DNA of 64,000 nucleotides, taken from positions 1-64,000 of the forward strand of contig JABYQQ010000009.1 of the NCBI GenBank assembly GCA_022605405.1, in the 5' to 3' direction. Every line of letters begins with the position of its first letter. Position 1 is the stretch's first letter. A program made the position numbers and the translations under genes. The stretch comes from Earliella scabrosa (lineage: Eukaryota; Basidiomycota; Agaricomycetes; Polyporales; Polyporaceae). Positions 1-12,200 of this stretch are shown here, piece after piece. Below the pieces are notes generated by a model. That model saw only the letters and a program-made list of their open reading frames with translations, was not told the origin of the DNA and did no database searches.

Positions 1-3000
1 GCTGAGATCAGCACGTCGCGCCGACAGAACTGCATCGGCGTTGACAGACATGGCTGCGATTTCCATGTCGTGCCGAGACGATCAGACGAGCCCTCTACAG
101 TCAGCAAGCACATCCCCGTCAGTCGCGCACGAGAGACGAGCCGGACAGCAGGATAGAAAGCCGATAGAACCGAGTGTGGGGAGATCGTCCTGGTTGATAT
201 AGCAGAACGAGACGCATCGCAGTTTTGCCCGTCCCACGGACGTTGTGGATCGCGAGCGTGATGTTCATGCCCTGGATCTCGGTCACGATCCCGAGCCCTG
301 AGCTGATCGCCTGCGCGCACTGGTGCAGCGTGAGCATCACAGAAGCTACATCGTAATCACCATATTGCCTTCACGCTGCCCCCGCCCGCTTCCTCGACCG
401 GCCTGCGACGACACGACGCCCGTTCGGCCAATGACCGCCCCGAGGTTGTGCTAGCCAATCGCGAACGTGCCTTTCCGCTCGTCGAGCGCACCAGAACCAG
501 ATGTAGCGCGACTCGCCGAGCTCGTACCGTCTCGCTCCACGAGTCGCCGTGGATGTATACTGTCTTGAGTGCGCCTTCAATGCGGACGCTGAGGAGCGAC
601 CAAAGGGGAAGGTGCGCGTGCCGAGCGGCGCGATGGGCAGGGGTTGGTCCCAGGACCTGATGAATGATTTGGAACGGTATACGACAACGTCCGGCAGTGC
701 AGGATGAGTGTGACGGGGTGCAGTGAGGCCTCGGCGGTATCCAGTATTATGGCCCACGACGATGTTGTAGTTCGGAGGCATGGGCTGTTCGCTGCCGGTT
801 TAACGTCAGATGGGGCTCACCTATCATTGGAGCCTTAACGCCATGCCTACCTCAAGCAACGCGCCATGACACGTGTAGAGTTCTTCGGGTGCGGCAGAGT
901 TCGCATGAACCTCATCGCGAGAGGGGGTTGGTCATACGTCTTCGCCGAGCAGCTTGTACGTCGTGGAGTAGGTGTATTGAGCGGTGAAAATCTGGTCAGC
1001 TCTGGAGCCACCATGTCAACGACCGATATCCATGGGCGTCCGAGGTAGTTTATGAGGGACGCACCATTCAACACCATCTCGGGCGGGAAGCGAAAAGGAA
1101 ACGTGGTAGGGGACGACGCATCTGCACATCCCCGGTGAGGCACATATCAATCCTGCGCGATATGCGAGACTCGTTCTCCAACAGAATGTCCTGCACCCCC
1201 GTGGAGCAAGCTTGGGTCCAGGACGGCGCCTGCGTACCCGTCGGACAGCCGTGGTGGGGGGATTCCGGTCAGTCTGGGATATGCGTCACGATGGACGCAA
1301 CATCGGGTATCCCAGTCGCGGACTGCCGGACGAGGTGGGAGAATACGGCGTGCGCGCGAGGATGGCTCGAAGGGTGGCAATAATTGCAGCCGCAGCCCAA
1401 GGACGATACCTAGTAAGTCGTCCAGAATCCTCCTTTGCATTGGTAACACCGTCGCGCCTAGTCCAGTGGTTCCTTTACGCAAATAACCCGCACACCACTA
1501 CATGCACGTTGCACGCGTGGTACCGCCCACACATTGCTCAAGGACCAGTCGTACCGCGCACAGATGGGCGACGGGCTCGAGACCAAGACCGTTGCGGTGA
1601 TGCGCCTGGGATCGAGTGGGTGTAGAAGGTCGAGGACCGCGAGGGGGCTGACAGAGACCTCTCTGCCTAGGTGTCGTAAACTCATCCTCAACAGTCAGGC
1701 GGTCAATCGCATGGGACGGGGGTCTGAGCGAAATAAGGACCATGATGCGAAGACAACGACAACGAAGGCAAATACTTACAGGGAGACGATCTGGATCCTG
1801 CCAGAAACAGAGATCATCTTGATGATGCGTCGGAGAGCCGGGTAAAGTCAACGCTGGGACAAGACAGATGAAACGAGTGCACGAGACTGAGTGTATGCGG
1901 CACGAACCGTATCATGTCCTTGTCAAGGTACGCGCACAAAGCTACGGAGCGAGGGCAACCTTCGGCGACGATGTAGCCCATTCGGAGTGACCATTTGGCA
2001 CGCGCGGGGAGCGACATGAGCGTTGAAATTAGTCGAGCCCATCGAGAACGCTGGGCTCGAGGGCAGGCGGGAGGACTGAATGCAGGAGCCTGAGGGGGTA
2101 TAAGTTGGGTATAGGTGCGCAAGCGTCGGGCAAGAGTAGAGGCTGGGCGATGACCTGGCGAGACCGAGCGCTGAGCGCCCGAAGGCCACGCCGGCCCGGG
2201 CTTGCGCGACCCACCTCCCCCTTCTGCTCTTGTTCCTCCTGAGTCCTCCTCCTGTGGTGATCAAACTTTCTTCTCTTTCGCCTCTTTCGCCTCTTTCCCG
2301 CTCTCCGTCACACATCTTTCCCGCTCTCCGTCACACGTTGCTACTAGTAAATAGAAGGTGCGGCACTTCCTCCGCCCTTGATACTGTAACTCGTAACCGA
2401 TGCCCGCCAAAGTGCAATATGCATCGACCGTCGTCTCAGCCGTCGTGTATGTACAGTACATACTAGATTCGTTCTGATCTACAAGAGACTTACCTAACTG
2501 ACTAGTCCAGCCAGTGACACCTACCGTGGCGACGACCTCGGACCTCCAAATCGGACAATGCAGAGCGATGTTTCAGCCCATGGTCCCGTATGTACCGTCA
2601 ACTTGGCATGTGTGTGCTCCGTAGTCGCCTTCGGAGCATGTATGGTTGATTGCCTGCGCGCTGCTTGATCTAGACTTCTAGCGCCTAGCCACGCTCTTCC
2701 ATCCAGCAGTGATCCCCCGTACACCTGGCCGACAAACGTGTCGCAGCTTGATGTCTAGGTCGGACTATGCCTGGGGAAGCATTAAGACGGGACCCTCAGC
2801 CTCGCCGCTCCAGTACCGAGCGAGCATCGCGATGGAGTCATTCCAGCCGATCCCAAGCAGGCCGCAAGCTCGAGTCGGACCATCATCATGTCCTAAACCA
2901 CTCGAGCCCTCTGTCGTGTAATGCATTATGACTGACGCTTCATCTAGGTCTGGAGCTGGTCGAGCACCTTAAGCATGATGTCGCTCTCCGACGCTCGAGA

Positions 3001-3514
3001 AGACCTTCCGTCCAGTCCTCCCCCTATTCGCGCTGCTCTCGACTCGCACTCGAATTCAGACCACGGCGAACGTGCGGTCCTTGAAGTCCCAGCAGCTTCC
3101 ATGCTGCCTGCTGCCAAATGTACGTCGACGCTGCAGGCATGTTAGTGTCCGCTAACTCCGCACCGGTGCATGCCGCGACTATAGCTTCCCATGCATGCAT
3201 ACCTCACGCAACCTAGTGCGGACGGGCCAGTATCCCTCGTCGAGGATGCATGTATCGCCCGTTCGTCGCCCGTTGCCTGACAACTTGTCCACGTCGGCGA
3301 GCGCGAACCGGTGGACGCCCTCGGCCATTATAGTGTGGGCCGCGTCGCGGCGCATGATGTATTGGGACTTGTTCCCTCAACGTCAGCCTAAGCACAGGTT
3401 GCGCGGAGGATAATGCATCTATTCACGTTCCAGTCTACTCTTCCACTGGGATGGTCTCCAAGAAACGCACACTATCTCGATACTGCTTCACTGTCCCCAT
3501 CGCCATCTCCGAAA
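1..3514. other. Region without a resolved gene; scattered minus-strand coding signal
   Basis: No complete gene could be assembled here. Several minus-strand segments read like exons: about 119-340 (continuous, includes TEIQGMNITLAIHNVRG), about 371-781 (starts MPPNYNIVVGHNTGYRRG) and about 950-1030 (QIFTAQYTYSTTYKLLGED, followed at once by a GTATGA donor-like site). Their phases did not join into one model, so this is either a gene with unresolved small exons or a decayed one. The stretch 1150-2000 shows overlapping open frames on both strands without a clear winner. Positions 2266-2335 hold a short C/T-rich tandem repeat. Nothing in 2340-3514 looks coding. Confidence 0.3.
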
Positions 3515-4790
3515 CTACTGTCTGACAATGACTATCACGGCCAATGCCTGCTTGAGACGATCAGTATCCCGCTGGAGACCTGAGCGTATCACCCGCTCGA
3601 CCTTGAAATGGATTAGGTACGTTGACAAGGAGGACGGTGTCGTATCAAGCTATGCTCACCCGTGACATAGAGATGATGGCACGATTGATCTCTTCGAAAT
3701 GAGTAGGCGCTTGGCGGAGACTGGCGACAGTCACTTCGGTGTCGGGGTCGGGTCCCGGTAGTGTGCGTGGTGTCGATCTCACCGTGTCCAGGTATGTCTG
3801 CAAAAAATCACACACCATCCTCCCTCCTAGGTCATCAGATGCGCTCACCTTCAGTTCAGCCAACGCGTTGCCCTGGCATTCCTCTTGCGCTCTGATTGAC
3901 GCTGTGACTGTGGCGTATTCGGCGAGCTTCGCGTTGAAGTAGTCACGCGGAAGGTATCCGCGTCCCATCAGCAGGTCGCTGACCTCGGTGTACAAGACTT
4001 CGGCTCGCTTGGTAAGAACCGCACGCGCTTCCATAGTCTCGCGGATTGAGACGAGATTACGGCGTATGCTGACCACAGTGCCTTTGATAGAACACGGAAC
4101 ATCAAGGGGATCGACGTAGATTGAGATGATGTGCTTCGTCCGAGAGTGAGGACAACGTCCAGAAAGCATGCAAGAATACGCACATGTGGGCGATTCAATA
4201 GCCGGAACAAAGGCTTGTAGAGCTTGATACGCTCGGTAGCGTCGTCCATTTTCTCCTTGTAGAATTGCATAGCACTAACGTGGGCTCCCAGCAGTCCTTT
4301 ATAACCGGCTTTGTCGGTCTCGGAGAGTCTGTGCGCGTTGCGTTGATATAGTGAACGTAACTGCGGAGTATAAGCGAACATAAAGGGTATCAATAGGGGA
4401 GGATATACCTCTCCAAACCGCGAACGAAGATCACTGTATACTTCCGTACGTGTCGTAAGGCCTGCAGCAAGGTGGTCATATCCTTCTGTATGGCGGATTC
4501 TCCATGCTGCTCTCTGAATCTCCCATTTTGCAAGATAGCGATATTCACGATTTAACTTGATGACGACGTCTCGTGCGGACTTCCGCCAGGTGCTCGGGTC
4601 TGTGCTGAAACCTACTGCATGCAGAAGCCTACATACGAGATAAATGAGATGAACGTACGAACGGCGAGTCAAACGCCACTCACTTATACACCTCGGCATC
4701 AAGCTTCACAACCAACTGCTCCAAAGACTCGCGTTCTCCGTTCAGAAGCAAGAAAGCTTCTGGGCTCACTATAAACGGCGAGGAGTCCAT
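3515..4790 (-). CDS. Unknown 327-aa helical protein, six-exon gene
   Basis: I do not recognise this protein. The exons, read leftward, are 4790-4684, 4628-4409, 4360-4184, 4133-3849, 3797-3660 and 3571-3515. All joins keep phase and use GT..AG introns of 48-89 nt. The start MDSSPFIVSPEAFLLL is the first ATG of the open first exon. The product is rich in charged helical segments (for example RAVLTKRAEVLYTEVSDLL and RDYFNAKLAEYATVTASIRA), so a coiled or helical-bundle fold is likely. There is no signal peptide or membrane segment. The 48-nt intron 4361-4408 is a multiple of three and has no in-frame stop, so it could instead be retained coding sequence. The last exon (ending IVIVRQ) is the least certain; without splicing, the frame stops near 3645. 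Confidence 0.6.
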
Positions 4791-5280
4791 CGTCGATGAG
4801 GGTTGAATCCTAGCAGCTGGGCACGGGAAGTGGGGAGAGGAAGGATCGTTCTCGGAGCGAATGTATATGAAAGACACAGTGCCACTTCGCCTCGTGGCCA
4901 CTGACTCCTGTTCTTCCTTTGTCTTGATTACTCAATCGGGTTAACCGCATCTTTTGCCTTGCGTGGCCAAGTTTGTCGGTTCTAACTCGCTCGCAGAGCT
5001 GGTGTATGCAATATGACCTGCATTTGGTGAATCGAGATCCGGCCCGCTACTCGCAGGAGCGTCGGAGTCTCGCCTCCCCAGTGAAAACCGTCATTCCTCA
5101 CTCCCGCACATTTCCTCGCCTCAACTGTCGTGACTTCAGGGAGCTAGATAATATTCAGTCGTGAAGCATTAATAAATACAGCCAATGCATTCTGTCGATA
5201 TGATTACATGGGAGAACGAAAGGAAAGACATAGAATAATGCGAACCGCAGACGGCCAGCGCCACCCTTGCGAGTAGGAGA
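4791..5280. other. Intergenic stretch
   Basis: This short region separates the 3515-4790 gene from the 3' end of the repeat-membrane gene. I see no convincing exon. It should contain the promoter of the leftward gene starting at 4790, but no clear TATA element was identified. Confidence 0.4.
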
Positions 5281-6493
5281 TCATCCCATCATATGATGGA
5301 GGACGATCACGACACTCTGACACAGCACGGCGTAGATGAACGCGACCACGACTCGAGCGGCATACCCGACAAACCGAACTGCACCGTCCACAACGCCTAT
5401 GATGCACAGTATAGCGATTGTGAGAATGACAATGGCGGCGGTCGAACCAGCCCGCCGGCGGGAAACCTCTGTACGCGGCAAGTTGTCCAGACGAGCGTTG
5501 AGGGCTGCGTGAGGGCCCTCGAGAGCGCGATGCCCTTCGAGAGCGCGATGACCTTCGAGAGCGCGAGACGCTTCGAGAGCGCGATGCCCATTCAGAGCGC
5601 CACGCCCCGCAGGCCCTCCAAGGGCGCGATGTTCGTTGAGAGCACCACGCCCTAAGAGGGTGCCAGACCCTTCGAGAGTACGACGCCCGTTGAGCGCGAG
5701 AAGCCTGTTGAACGCGCGATACCCATTGAGAGCGGCGAGCCGTTCGAGAGCGCCAGGTTCGTCGGGAGCGCGAACCCCGTCACGAGCGTGAGAGCCTTCA
5801 TCAGCGCGCGACCCGCCGTCTAGCTGTGCCGCCATGAGACGAACTCGCTCGACCGGTAACGCCGGGTGGTTCGTGATCTGGTCCTGGAATAAACTTGAGC
5901 GCATGAGCGTACAAGGAAGTAAGTTGTGCAGCGTACTGGGTTAGCACCGCAGGTGGCCCAAGCGATGTACAGGTGCGGAGGGAGAGCTATGCCACGATGC
6001 TCAAGGTATGCTGAGTACACCGTCCATGCGCCAGGTCAGCGTGGTTGGTTCATGCAACGCGCCGCGAGCCACGTACCTATAGTTGCGGTCATGAGAAGGG
6101 CTCTGAAGTCCCCCTCGTTTATGACCATTGTGGGAGTCGCGGTCGGGTCATCGCGGCGCGTAGGATCCACCTATGTTAAGACCGTAAACATTGAGCGTAC
6201 ATAGACGATGTCTCATAACCTACCAGGAAAACCTGGACCTGTGAGGCTACGATGGCATCGAAGAAGTTGAAAATTGGGTCGCGAGGATAGGCATGAGAGA
6301 CTGGAGCAGACTCAGCCGCATTGTCAAAGATGAGGTCAGCATACATACGATGGGGAGGGAGATCCTCAAGAGCAGTCCTATAGCTGGAAGCGGAGGAGAA
6401 AGATCCGTTGGTGGAAGAGATGTCTAGTGTCGAGAGCGTTGGGGTTGGGCTCGGTGGAGGGGAGTCATACTCGTCGAAAGGTGTATTGTTCAT
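5281..6493 (-). CDS. Hexapeptide-repeat protein with C-terminal membrane segments, 338 aa
   Basis: The exons are 6493-6224, 6170-6077, 5986-5937 and 5883-5281, and every junction keeps phase. The N-terminal 90 residues are Ser/Pro/Thr-rich and acidic (SPPPSPTPTLSTLDISS). The middle two exons give a short ordered-looking part (INEGDFRALLMTATI and LPPHLYIAWATCGANP). Residues about 190-265 carry a degenerate six-residue repeat of the type A-L-E/N-G-H/R-R, with the cleanest units being ALEGHR, ALEGHR, ALEG. At the DNA level this is an 18-nt tandem at about 5519-5590. The C-terminal 60 residues form two hydrophobic stretches (STAAIVILTIAILCIIGVV and AARVVVAFIYAVLCQSVVIV), probably membrane helices, and the protein ends right after the second. 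The family is not recognised. The repeat could form an amphipathic helix or a spacer in front of the membrane. Confidence 0.6.
5519..5590 (-). repeat. 18-nt tandem repeat coding for A-L-E-G-H-R units
   Basis: On the plus strand the unit is TTCGAGAGCGCGATGCCC, repeated about four times (5519-5590) with few substitutions. Looser copies flank it on both sides (about 5591-5790). The period matches six codons, so unit gain or loss keeps the frame of the host gene. Confidence 0.75.
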
Positions 6494-7634
6494 GATGTGG
6501 GATAGGAAGAAGTTGAAGAGCAGAAAAATTCTAGTCATCCATTTATACAGAGTATCTTTGGTTGCCGCAAGGATGCCACCCTGCATGGTGGATGCCCTTC
6601 CCTCCGAGTGCGGTGCCACAATGCACCTTGGCGAAGAACGAGGGGTCTACCGTACTCCGAGACATGCCGTAAATGCGCGGCAGCAATCAGAGTATGGTGT
6701 ACACGCGTCTTGTATGACCCCTTCGGTGAGGTCAGCGTGTGGAGGGAGGACGAGCTGGGGAGGACTGAGAACAAAGACAAAGACGCGAAACGAACGTACC
6801 CAAGATGGCGCCCGGCATTTGCCGAATCCGAGTTTAACCGAGATCTATAGATCCGATCTCGCCTTAGACTTGAGGTTCGTCCACTTGTCGTCCACAGTCA
6901 GATCGAAGCGTATGCGCGTGAATTCTCCCCTAATGATGCACGAGCTTTTGACTGCTTTAGCTCGCGAAGACTGGACTAGCCGTGCTTGAGCATCAGCCAC
7001 ACTCTGCTTTTACGGGCATGGACTCGGTGTGGGTGATCTGGCGTGACGATTACTTGTGGCACACTTGCATCCCGCCGCGGGCCTTCAAGCCACTGTTCCT
7101 TCGTTATGCTTGCACAGTTTTGGACGAATTGTCTTCGTCTCAGCCGCAATGCCGAAGGTGTTCGCTATAGGCTGTCGTGAGGTGTCTGACTATCAATGTC
7201 ATGCGGCAAACGGAGCGGTCTCCGATGTTGGAATGCTGTATCGATGACACGCGTGTGCCGGACTGATCCCGATCCTGCGTCCTGCGTTCAGCCATGAAGG
7301 AGCTTGGCCGCATTGCCAGTGAAGGCGGGACCGTTGTCTTCGGAAGTTCGAGAAGCCTCTGAATGAAGCTGGAATGCAGTTACCATCAGGTCTAGACATG
7401 CCCAAGTGGTCATAGGGTGTCATTGCCTGGCCAGACCAACGTGTTTGGGCCCTCCTGACAGACGCAATGCACCTGCGCCTCTGTCGCTCCTCTATCGCTC
7501 GTCTTCACTCTTCCACACACCCCTTTCCTTCTGGTTTACGCTCCTGCTGGCCATATGACCATACTCGACATCTTAACTTGCAGGGGGGCGATAGGAAAGG
7601 TGCGTCATTGGCGATAATTGTTCCTAGGAATTGA

Positions 7635-7962
7635 TCACGAGCTCGTGTTGACGTCTGCTGGCAGAAACCTCCTTGCCAGCGTGTCGCCGGTGGGGCGATC
7701 CCTGATGCTGAAGATGCTCAGCATGGGGAACCCGCAGGAACCTGCGCTGAGGTCGAACACAGCGGCTTGGTTGTTCGCGCCCTGTGTATGAGGGCGTTGT
7801 GCTGTAAGCGCTAGCACTCGTGCCTTTTCATGAACCCATTCAATGACTGCGGGTCCGACCTCTGTAGGGTACATCGATAGACAGTGCGTACGCACCAACG
7901 GAGCCTATCTCGTTATTGTTCTCCCAAGCGATCAGGTATATTGCATCTCTACTAGTCGCCAT
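7635..7962 (-). CDS. Possible two-exon gene, about 97 aa, unknown
   Basis: The segment from 7962 reads MATSRDAIYLIAWENNNEIG. After a very short GTGCGT...CAG gap of 34 nt it reads EVGPAVIEWVHEKARVLALT and continues openly to a stop at 7635. Phases join across the gap, and the codon choice looks natural. A 34-nt intron is unusually short, so the gap could also mark a frameshift in a decayed copy. No family is recognised. It lies on the opposite strand to the membrane-helix candidate just to its right. Confidence 0.3.
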
Positions 7963-8000
7963 GGAATGACTTTGACGTTTCGAACAGTCAGCTGGCCACC

Positions 8001-8218
8001 CGGCGATACCGTTGTCGACAGCTAGGGCGCTCGCTGACGAGCTTGATGACGAGGAACAGTCTGACGCAGATTTCTCCGCGTTCATGGGCCGGAGCGGACC
8101 GTACTACCGCCCCTCTGCGGGTCATAAGGTGCCAAGCTGGCTGAAGGTCATGATCCTGGTTCTGGGCGTCGGAGGAGTGCTCCACGCGATTGTGCGAGTA
8201 GTCCAACTAACGGGATAG
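8001..8218 (+). CDS. Possible terminal exon of a small tail-anchored protein
   Basis: After a CAG acceptor-like site near 7990 the frame reads an acidic segment (ALADELDDEEQSDADFS) and a tyrosine-containing linker. It ends with one clear hydrophobic helix (WLKVMILVLGVGGVLHAIV) five to eight residues before the stop at 8218. That layout suits a tail-anchored membrane protein. I could not find a convincing upstream exon in the required phase, so the gene is incomplete here. Confidence 0.35.
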
Positions 8219-8353
8219 TTGTATCATGAATGTACGCCCTGTGATACTTCTAACGCAGATGGTCAGGTTCTGCTTGTCAGTAGCCAGTCAGAGCCCAGCT
8301 CTCGTAAAGGGATCCTGTGATATATTGACGATATTGAACGTGGCAATTAGAGG

Positions 8354-9279
8354 CTAGGTACTTGTTGCGTCCTCGACAGCCGTTGACTGCTCTCGGGTAC
8401 GTTTCTTCAGACGACTAGCATACGTGCGAATTGTCTCGGCCGTCACCCAAGAGGGCTCTCCGTTAGACAGCACATTCAACACATAGCCGGTGAGGTGAGG
8501 ATGTGGGTGATGCAGTTGCACGGCACTCCATCGCCCATCTGCCATCCGCAACCAGATCTGTCGTCTGTCGCCGGTCGCAGTATGCACGTACAGATCACCC
8601 GAGTTCACACTCGTCGGAGGGAGTGGCACAGGGCAGGTGAGCAAGTTGCTTCCGCTGGATGAAAACCACACGGTTTTCTCCTTCATGCCTCTGATAGCAT
8701 GCTCGTGCCGCTCGACAAGCATGTTAGTACTATTATTACAGTGATGTGATGAGACAACGTCGAGTGTCCATACTAGAGGAACGCATACCTGCGCGTATCT
8801 CGCGACGTGACTTGTGCGGTGGTGGCCTTGCCTGCGTTGGTAGGTTGATCTACGGGTATCTGCTGTCCTGAGATGTGACCCGGGTGCGTCACAGTGGGGC
8901 GACGGCCCGGCGATTGCGGCCCCGCGGATGCACGCATGGATAGAGAAACCCCGGATCGTACTGGCGGCGCAGAAGGCGCCCGAGCTGGCGACGAGGGCTT
9001 CGATGGCTCCAGTAGAAACCTCGGGGCCTGCCCGGAGCGAGGGAGCTGCCCATCGGTAGCGACCGGAACTTGGGACGCGGCGCCGCCCCGAGAGAGGCTG
9101 GGTGTAACAGGTGCAGGTGCATTCTGGGCAACGGGGAGGTCTGGCGGCGATGGCACCGCTCGACCACTATGCGGGACGGCGCTAGACACACTAGAGTCAA
9201 TTATACGATTGTACGCGCAAACAATAGACTGACTGCTCGTGCGAGTCAAGGATTGCTCCTGATTGGTGCTGGAAAGCAT
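8354..9279 (-). CDS. Unknown 288-aa protein, two exons
   Basis: The exons are 9279-8789 and 8729-8354, joined in phase across an intron that starts GTATGCG and ends AATAATAG. The N-terminal 160 residues are low-complexity, rich in Pro/Ser/Ala/Gln. The second exon is the ordered part and looks conserved in style: KTVWFSSSG, a GDLYVHTATG segment, QIWLRMADGRWS, and a basic tail (SRLKKRTREQ). The alternating hydrophobic and charged pattern with the tryptophan repeats suggests a small beta-rich domain. There is no signal peptide or membrane helix. I believe similar domains occur in other agaricomycete hypothetical proteins but cannot name the family. Confidence 0.6.
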
Positions 9280-12200
9280 TCATGAGCCAGGAAGAATGAT
9301 GTTGTCGAGTGAGCAACCAACCGATTCCAAGGGACGTACGGGGAATCCCTTCGTTATCTTCCTAGGGATCAGTTCGGATGTGCTCGTCGCGCCGCCTCTG
9401 CGGCAAATCAATAATCACGATGAGCTTCGACCACCTGTCACTCCGTCTTCACGCACCTAGAAATGACGACATACTGTTGTTGAGTATGACGGTGCCGTAG
9501 CACTACGTTGTGAGGTCTCAACGGGATAGCTTGATCTTCAGTGTGGCGGAAAGCGGGAAAGGGTTTCTCATCGACATGGATGATGACAGGGGAGTCAGGT
9601 TCTAGCATGTTAGCGGAGGTGGTTGACTCTTACAGTGGGGACCCGGGATATTTATTCCTGCCCACCGCCGGTCCGAAAGCGTTTATCAGTATCGGAGATG
9701 GTTCCAGTTGATCGGGATAGACTATGCGCTTACTGGCAGCGACTGTATACATGAAACTTGGCGGCGGCACGAGCTTCCTGCTCGGAGCATGATATCAGGT
9801 CAATCCCTTGTCTGGCCGTCGAGCACGAGCCGAAGGATGATGCCCTCATGGCACATAGGGCGTCCTGCCGGGTTGTCGAACGTGCCCTGCACTGGGTAGT
9901 GTCAGCATCGGGCTTTCTTGTGACGGACCGACAGATACCGGGACCCAGCTGACAATGCGGCATCATGCACATCTCGAGCCGGCTGCCGCGTGCGGAGGAT
10001 GCCGTCCGGAACCCCGTCGCACTTGCCCCACGGGAAGAGGCCGAACGGCTGTGGCAGACCCGAGAAGATGCGTCGTCTCATCGTCGAGCCACTTGCAACA
10101 TTGACCTTCTGGATCTTAACAAGTTTGCATGTCAGTTATGTGAAGTCTGCGTGCCAGTGGTCGGGACGGAGAGTGCACGGTACCACGCACCTGTCGACAT
10201 GTCGCCGGGAACGTCGCGCCGTAGGTAGGTCATGCCCCCCTCCCATCGCTAACGGCCCGACGTGTCTAGAGTCTGAACGAACTACGGGAAGGTGTTAATC
10301 GAAGCGTCGATGGTCTCTACACCTCGGAATAGTTGTAATGACATGCAGACGCACCAATGCGAGTGTATTGTGATACGACTTCGCGACGTTCATCGGGATC
10401 GGCACGTCGACTTGCTGTCTGTTCTTGAGGCACAGGTTGAGTGCCCATCGTGGCCATCTACACGCAAAGCAATGGAAATGCACCGCGTCTCGCGCTTGTA
10501 CCGAAATGGGAGGGCGGATCATGAACGTGGCGGGGCCTGACGTAAGCGCTTCGGCCGACTTTGGAATGTCATGACTTTCCCCTCCAGTTCCCCTCCTGGT
10601 CGGACGCAGGAAATATGTATGCAACGTTTCTGCTCCCGTCCTCACCATCGAGACTGCGTCCAAGGTTCTGGGCCCCAAGCTCACGTCCTCATGGATTACA
10701 GAGCTGACGGGACTGCAAGTTTGGTCAAGGTGAGCTGACCTGCGATGCTGCTCAACATTCACCTTGATGATCATCCCGGTTGCGCTCCTACAGGAAGTGT
10801 TCCAATCGCATGCCTGTTGGACGAGGGTTGAGGAGCCCATGACGGTTGCGCTGTTCGCGGACACGCTGTTGCGGGGTGGACACGGCCAGCCAGTTGCGGC
10901 AGGGGGATCCGGTAACTTGTAAGTGATGGGGGCCATTTGCGTGACCTCCTCATCGTCCCTCCTCCTCCCCCTATCCTTCTATCTTCTTACCGTCCTTGTC
11001 AGCGACCGGTTCAAGAATATCTCGCCATGCCTTTCGTCTTGTATTGCCGCCATTCACGGGATCCTCAAGGCGTATAGCAAACCTTTCGCAGTCACCGAGC
11101 ATTCATATCTGGTCCTGCGGCCAGATTCGGGGCCATGGAGGTCTCAGCCCGGCTAGAATCCTCCTCTCCGCCTCTGATATACGAGGTACGCATTCCTTTT
11201 ATTAGTGTCCCTATGCGACGTAATGTGAAACCGTCAAACAAGCGAGCAGAAGACCACAACAACCCTCCTCGCTCCCAAGTCCTCCCGGTTGATCCAACAC
11301 CTTGTCGTTGAGCTCGACAAAGGCGTGACGCTATCTCGAGGGCAATGTGATTGAGGTGCGCACTCCTCTGTTGTTGTATAACTCGCCCTGCGCCTGGTCT
11401 TAGACGACTGGTGTGTGGTGGGTGTACGCGCTCGAACAAGCGTTATACGCGCGAGATCTACGTTGCTGTGCTGTCTCGATAAACTTCAGCGAGGACGCGA
11501 GCCTCTTTGGCGGGTACGAGGGGGAATCACGTAAAAGCTAGAATTCTGGTCCTGGTGAGTGCTGTCACGACGATTGTCACAATCGTGCTGATGTTTGCAT
11601 CGGGAAACATTCTTGGAATGAAGGAAAAGTCCCGAACAGGGGTCATCCAAGGAACTGTATCAAGACGCGAACTCTGCAGGACCAGCATGATCGTTGCTCG
11701 TAGTCTTCGTCCAGCAGCCTCGCGTAGATCTTCAACACCGACACGGCGTACTGCCAACGCCTCCCCGAACTTGTCAATCCCTTCCTGTTCCTGCTCTACA
11801 CATCACACGCGAAGTCGGCGGCATGTCATCTCGGCAAAGGAGCTCGCAAAGCTGGACGAGGCACGGACTCACGCGCACATGAAGCGGCCTCCGCGCAGTT
11901 GGGACGACTTGCGTTGCAGTCCCGCGACCGTGGGTGCGTGCTCGGGAGCGTGTCAAGCGACGGCGGCATGGGGACCCGAAGCGGTTAGCGTTCCTCAGGG
12001 TTCCCGAGCTTAGGCTTCTGCATGACGAGCAACGCTCGGAGTTCGTGAGGAGACTGCGCTTCGCTAAGGGCGGGACTATCCATATGACGGGTAGTCACTG
12101 AGCCAGGTGCGTCTGCCATCCATAAAAGCGAATTCCGACGGAGTAATCGTGATGCACAGCTCGTCGGCAAGGTCTTCATGTCCCTCGACCAGACCAGACT

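Larger units (their letters stand above)
6494..8353. other. Gene-poor stretch with two weak coding candidates
   Basis: Most of this interval shows short competing open frames. Two candidates stand out near its right end and are listed separately: a minus-strand reading at 7635-7962 and a plus-strand terminal exon with a membrane helix at about 8001-8218. Segment 6850-6990 (plus, ending LLTALAREDWTSRA) also looks mildly coding but has no recognisable partner exons. Confidence 0.3.
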
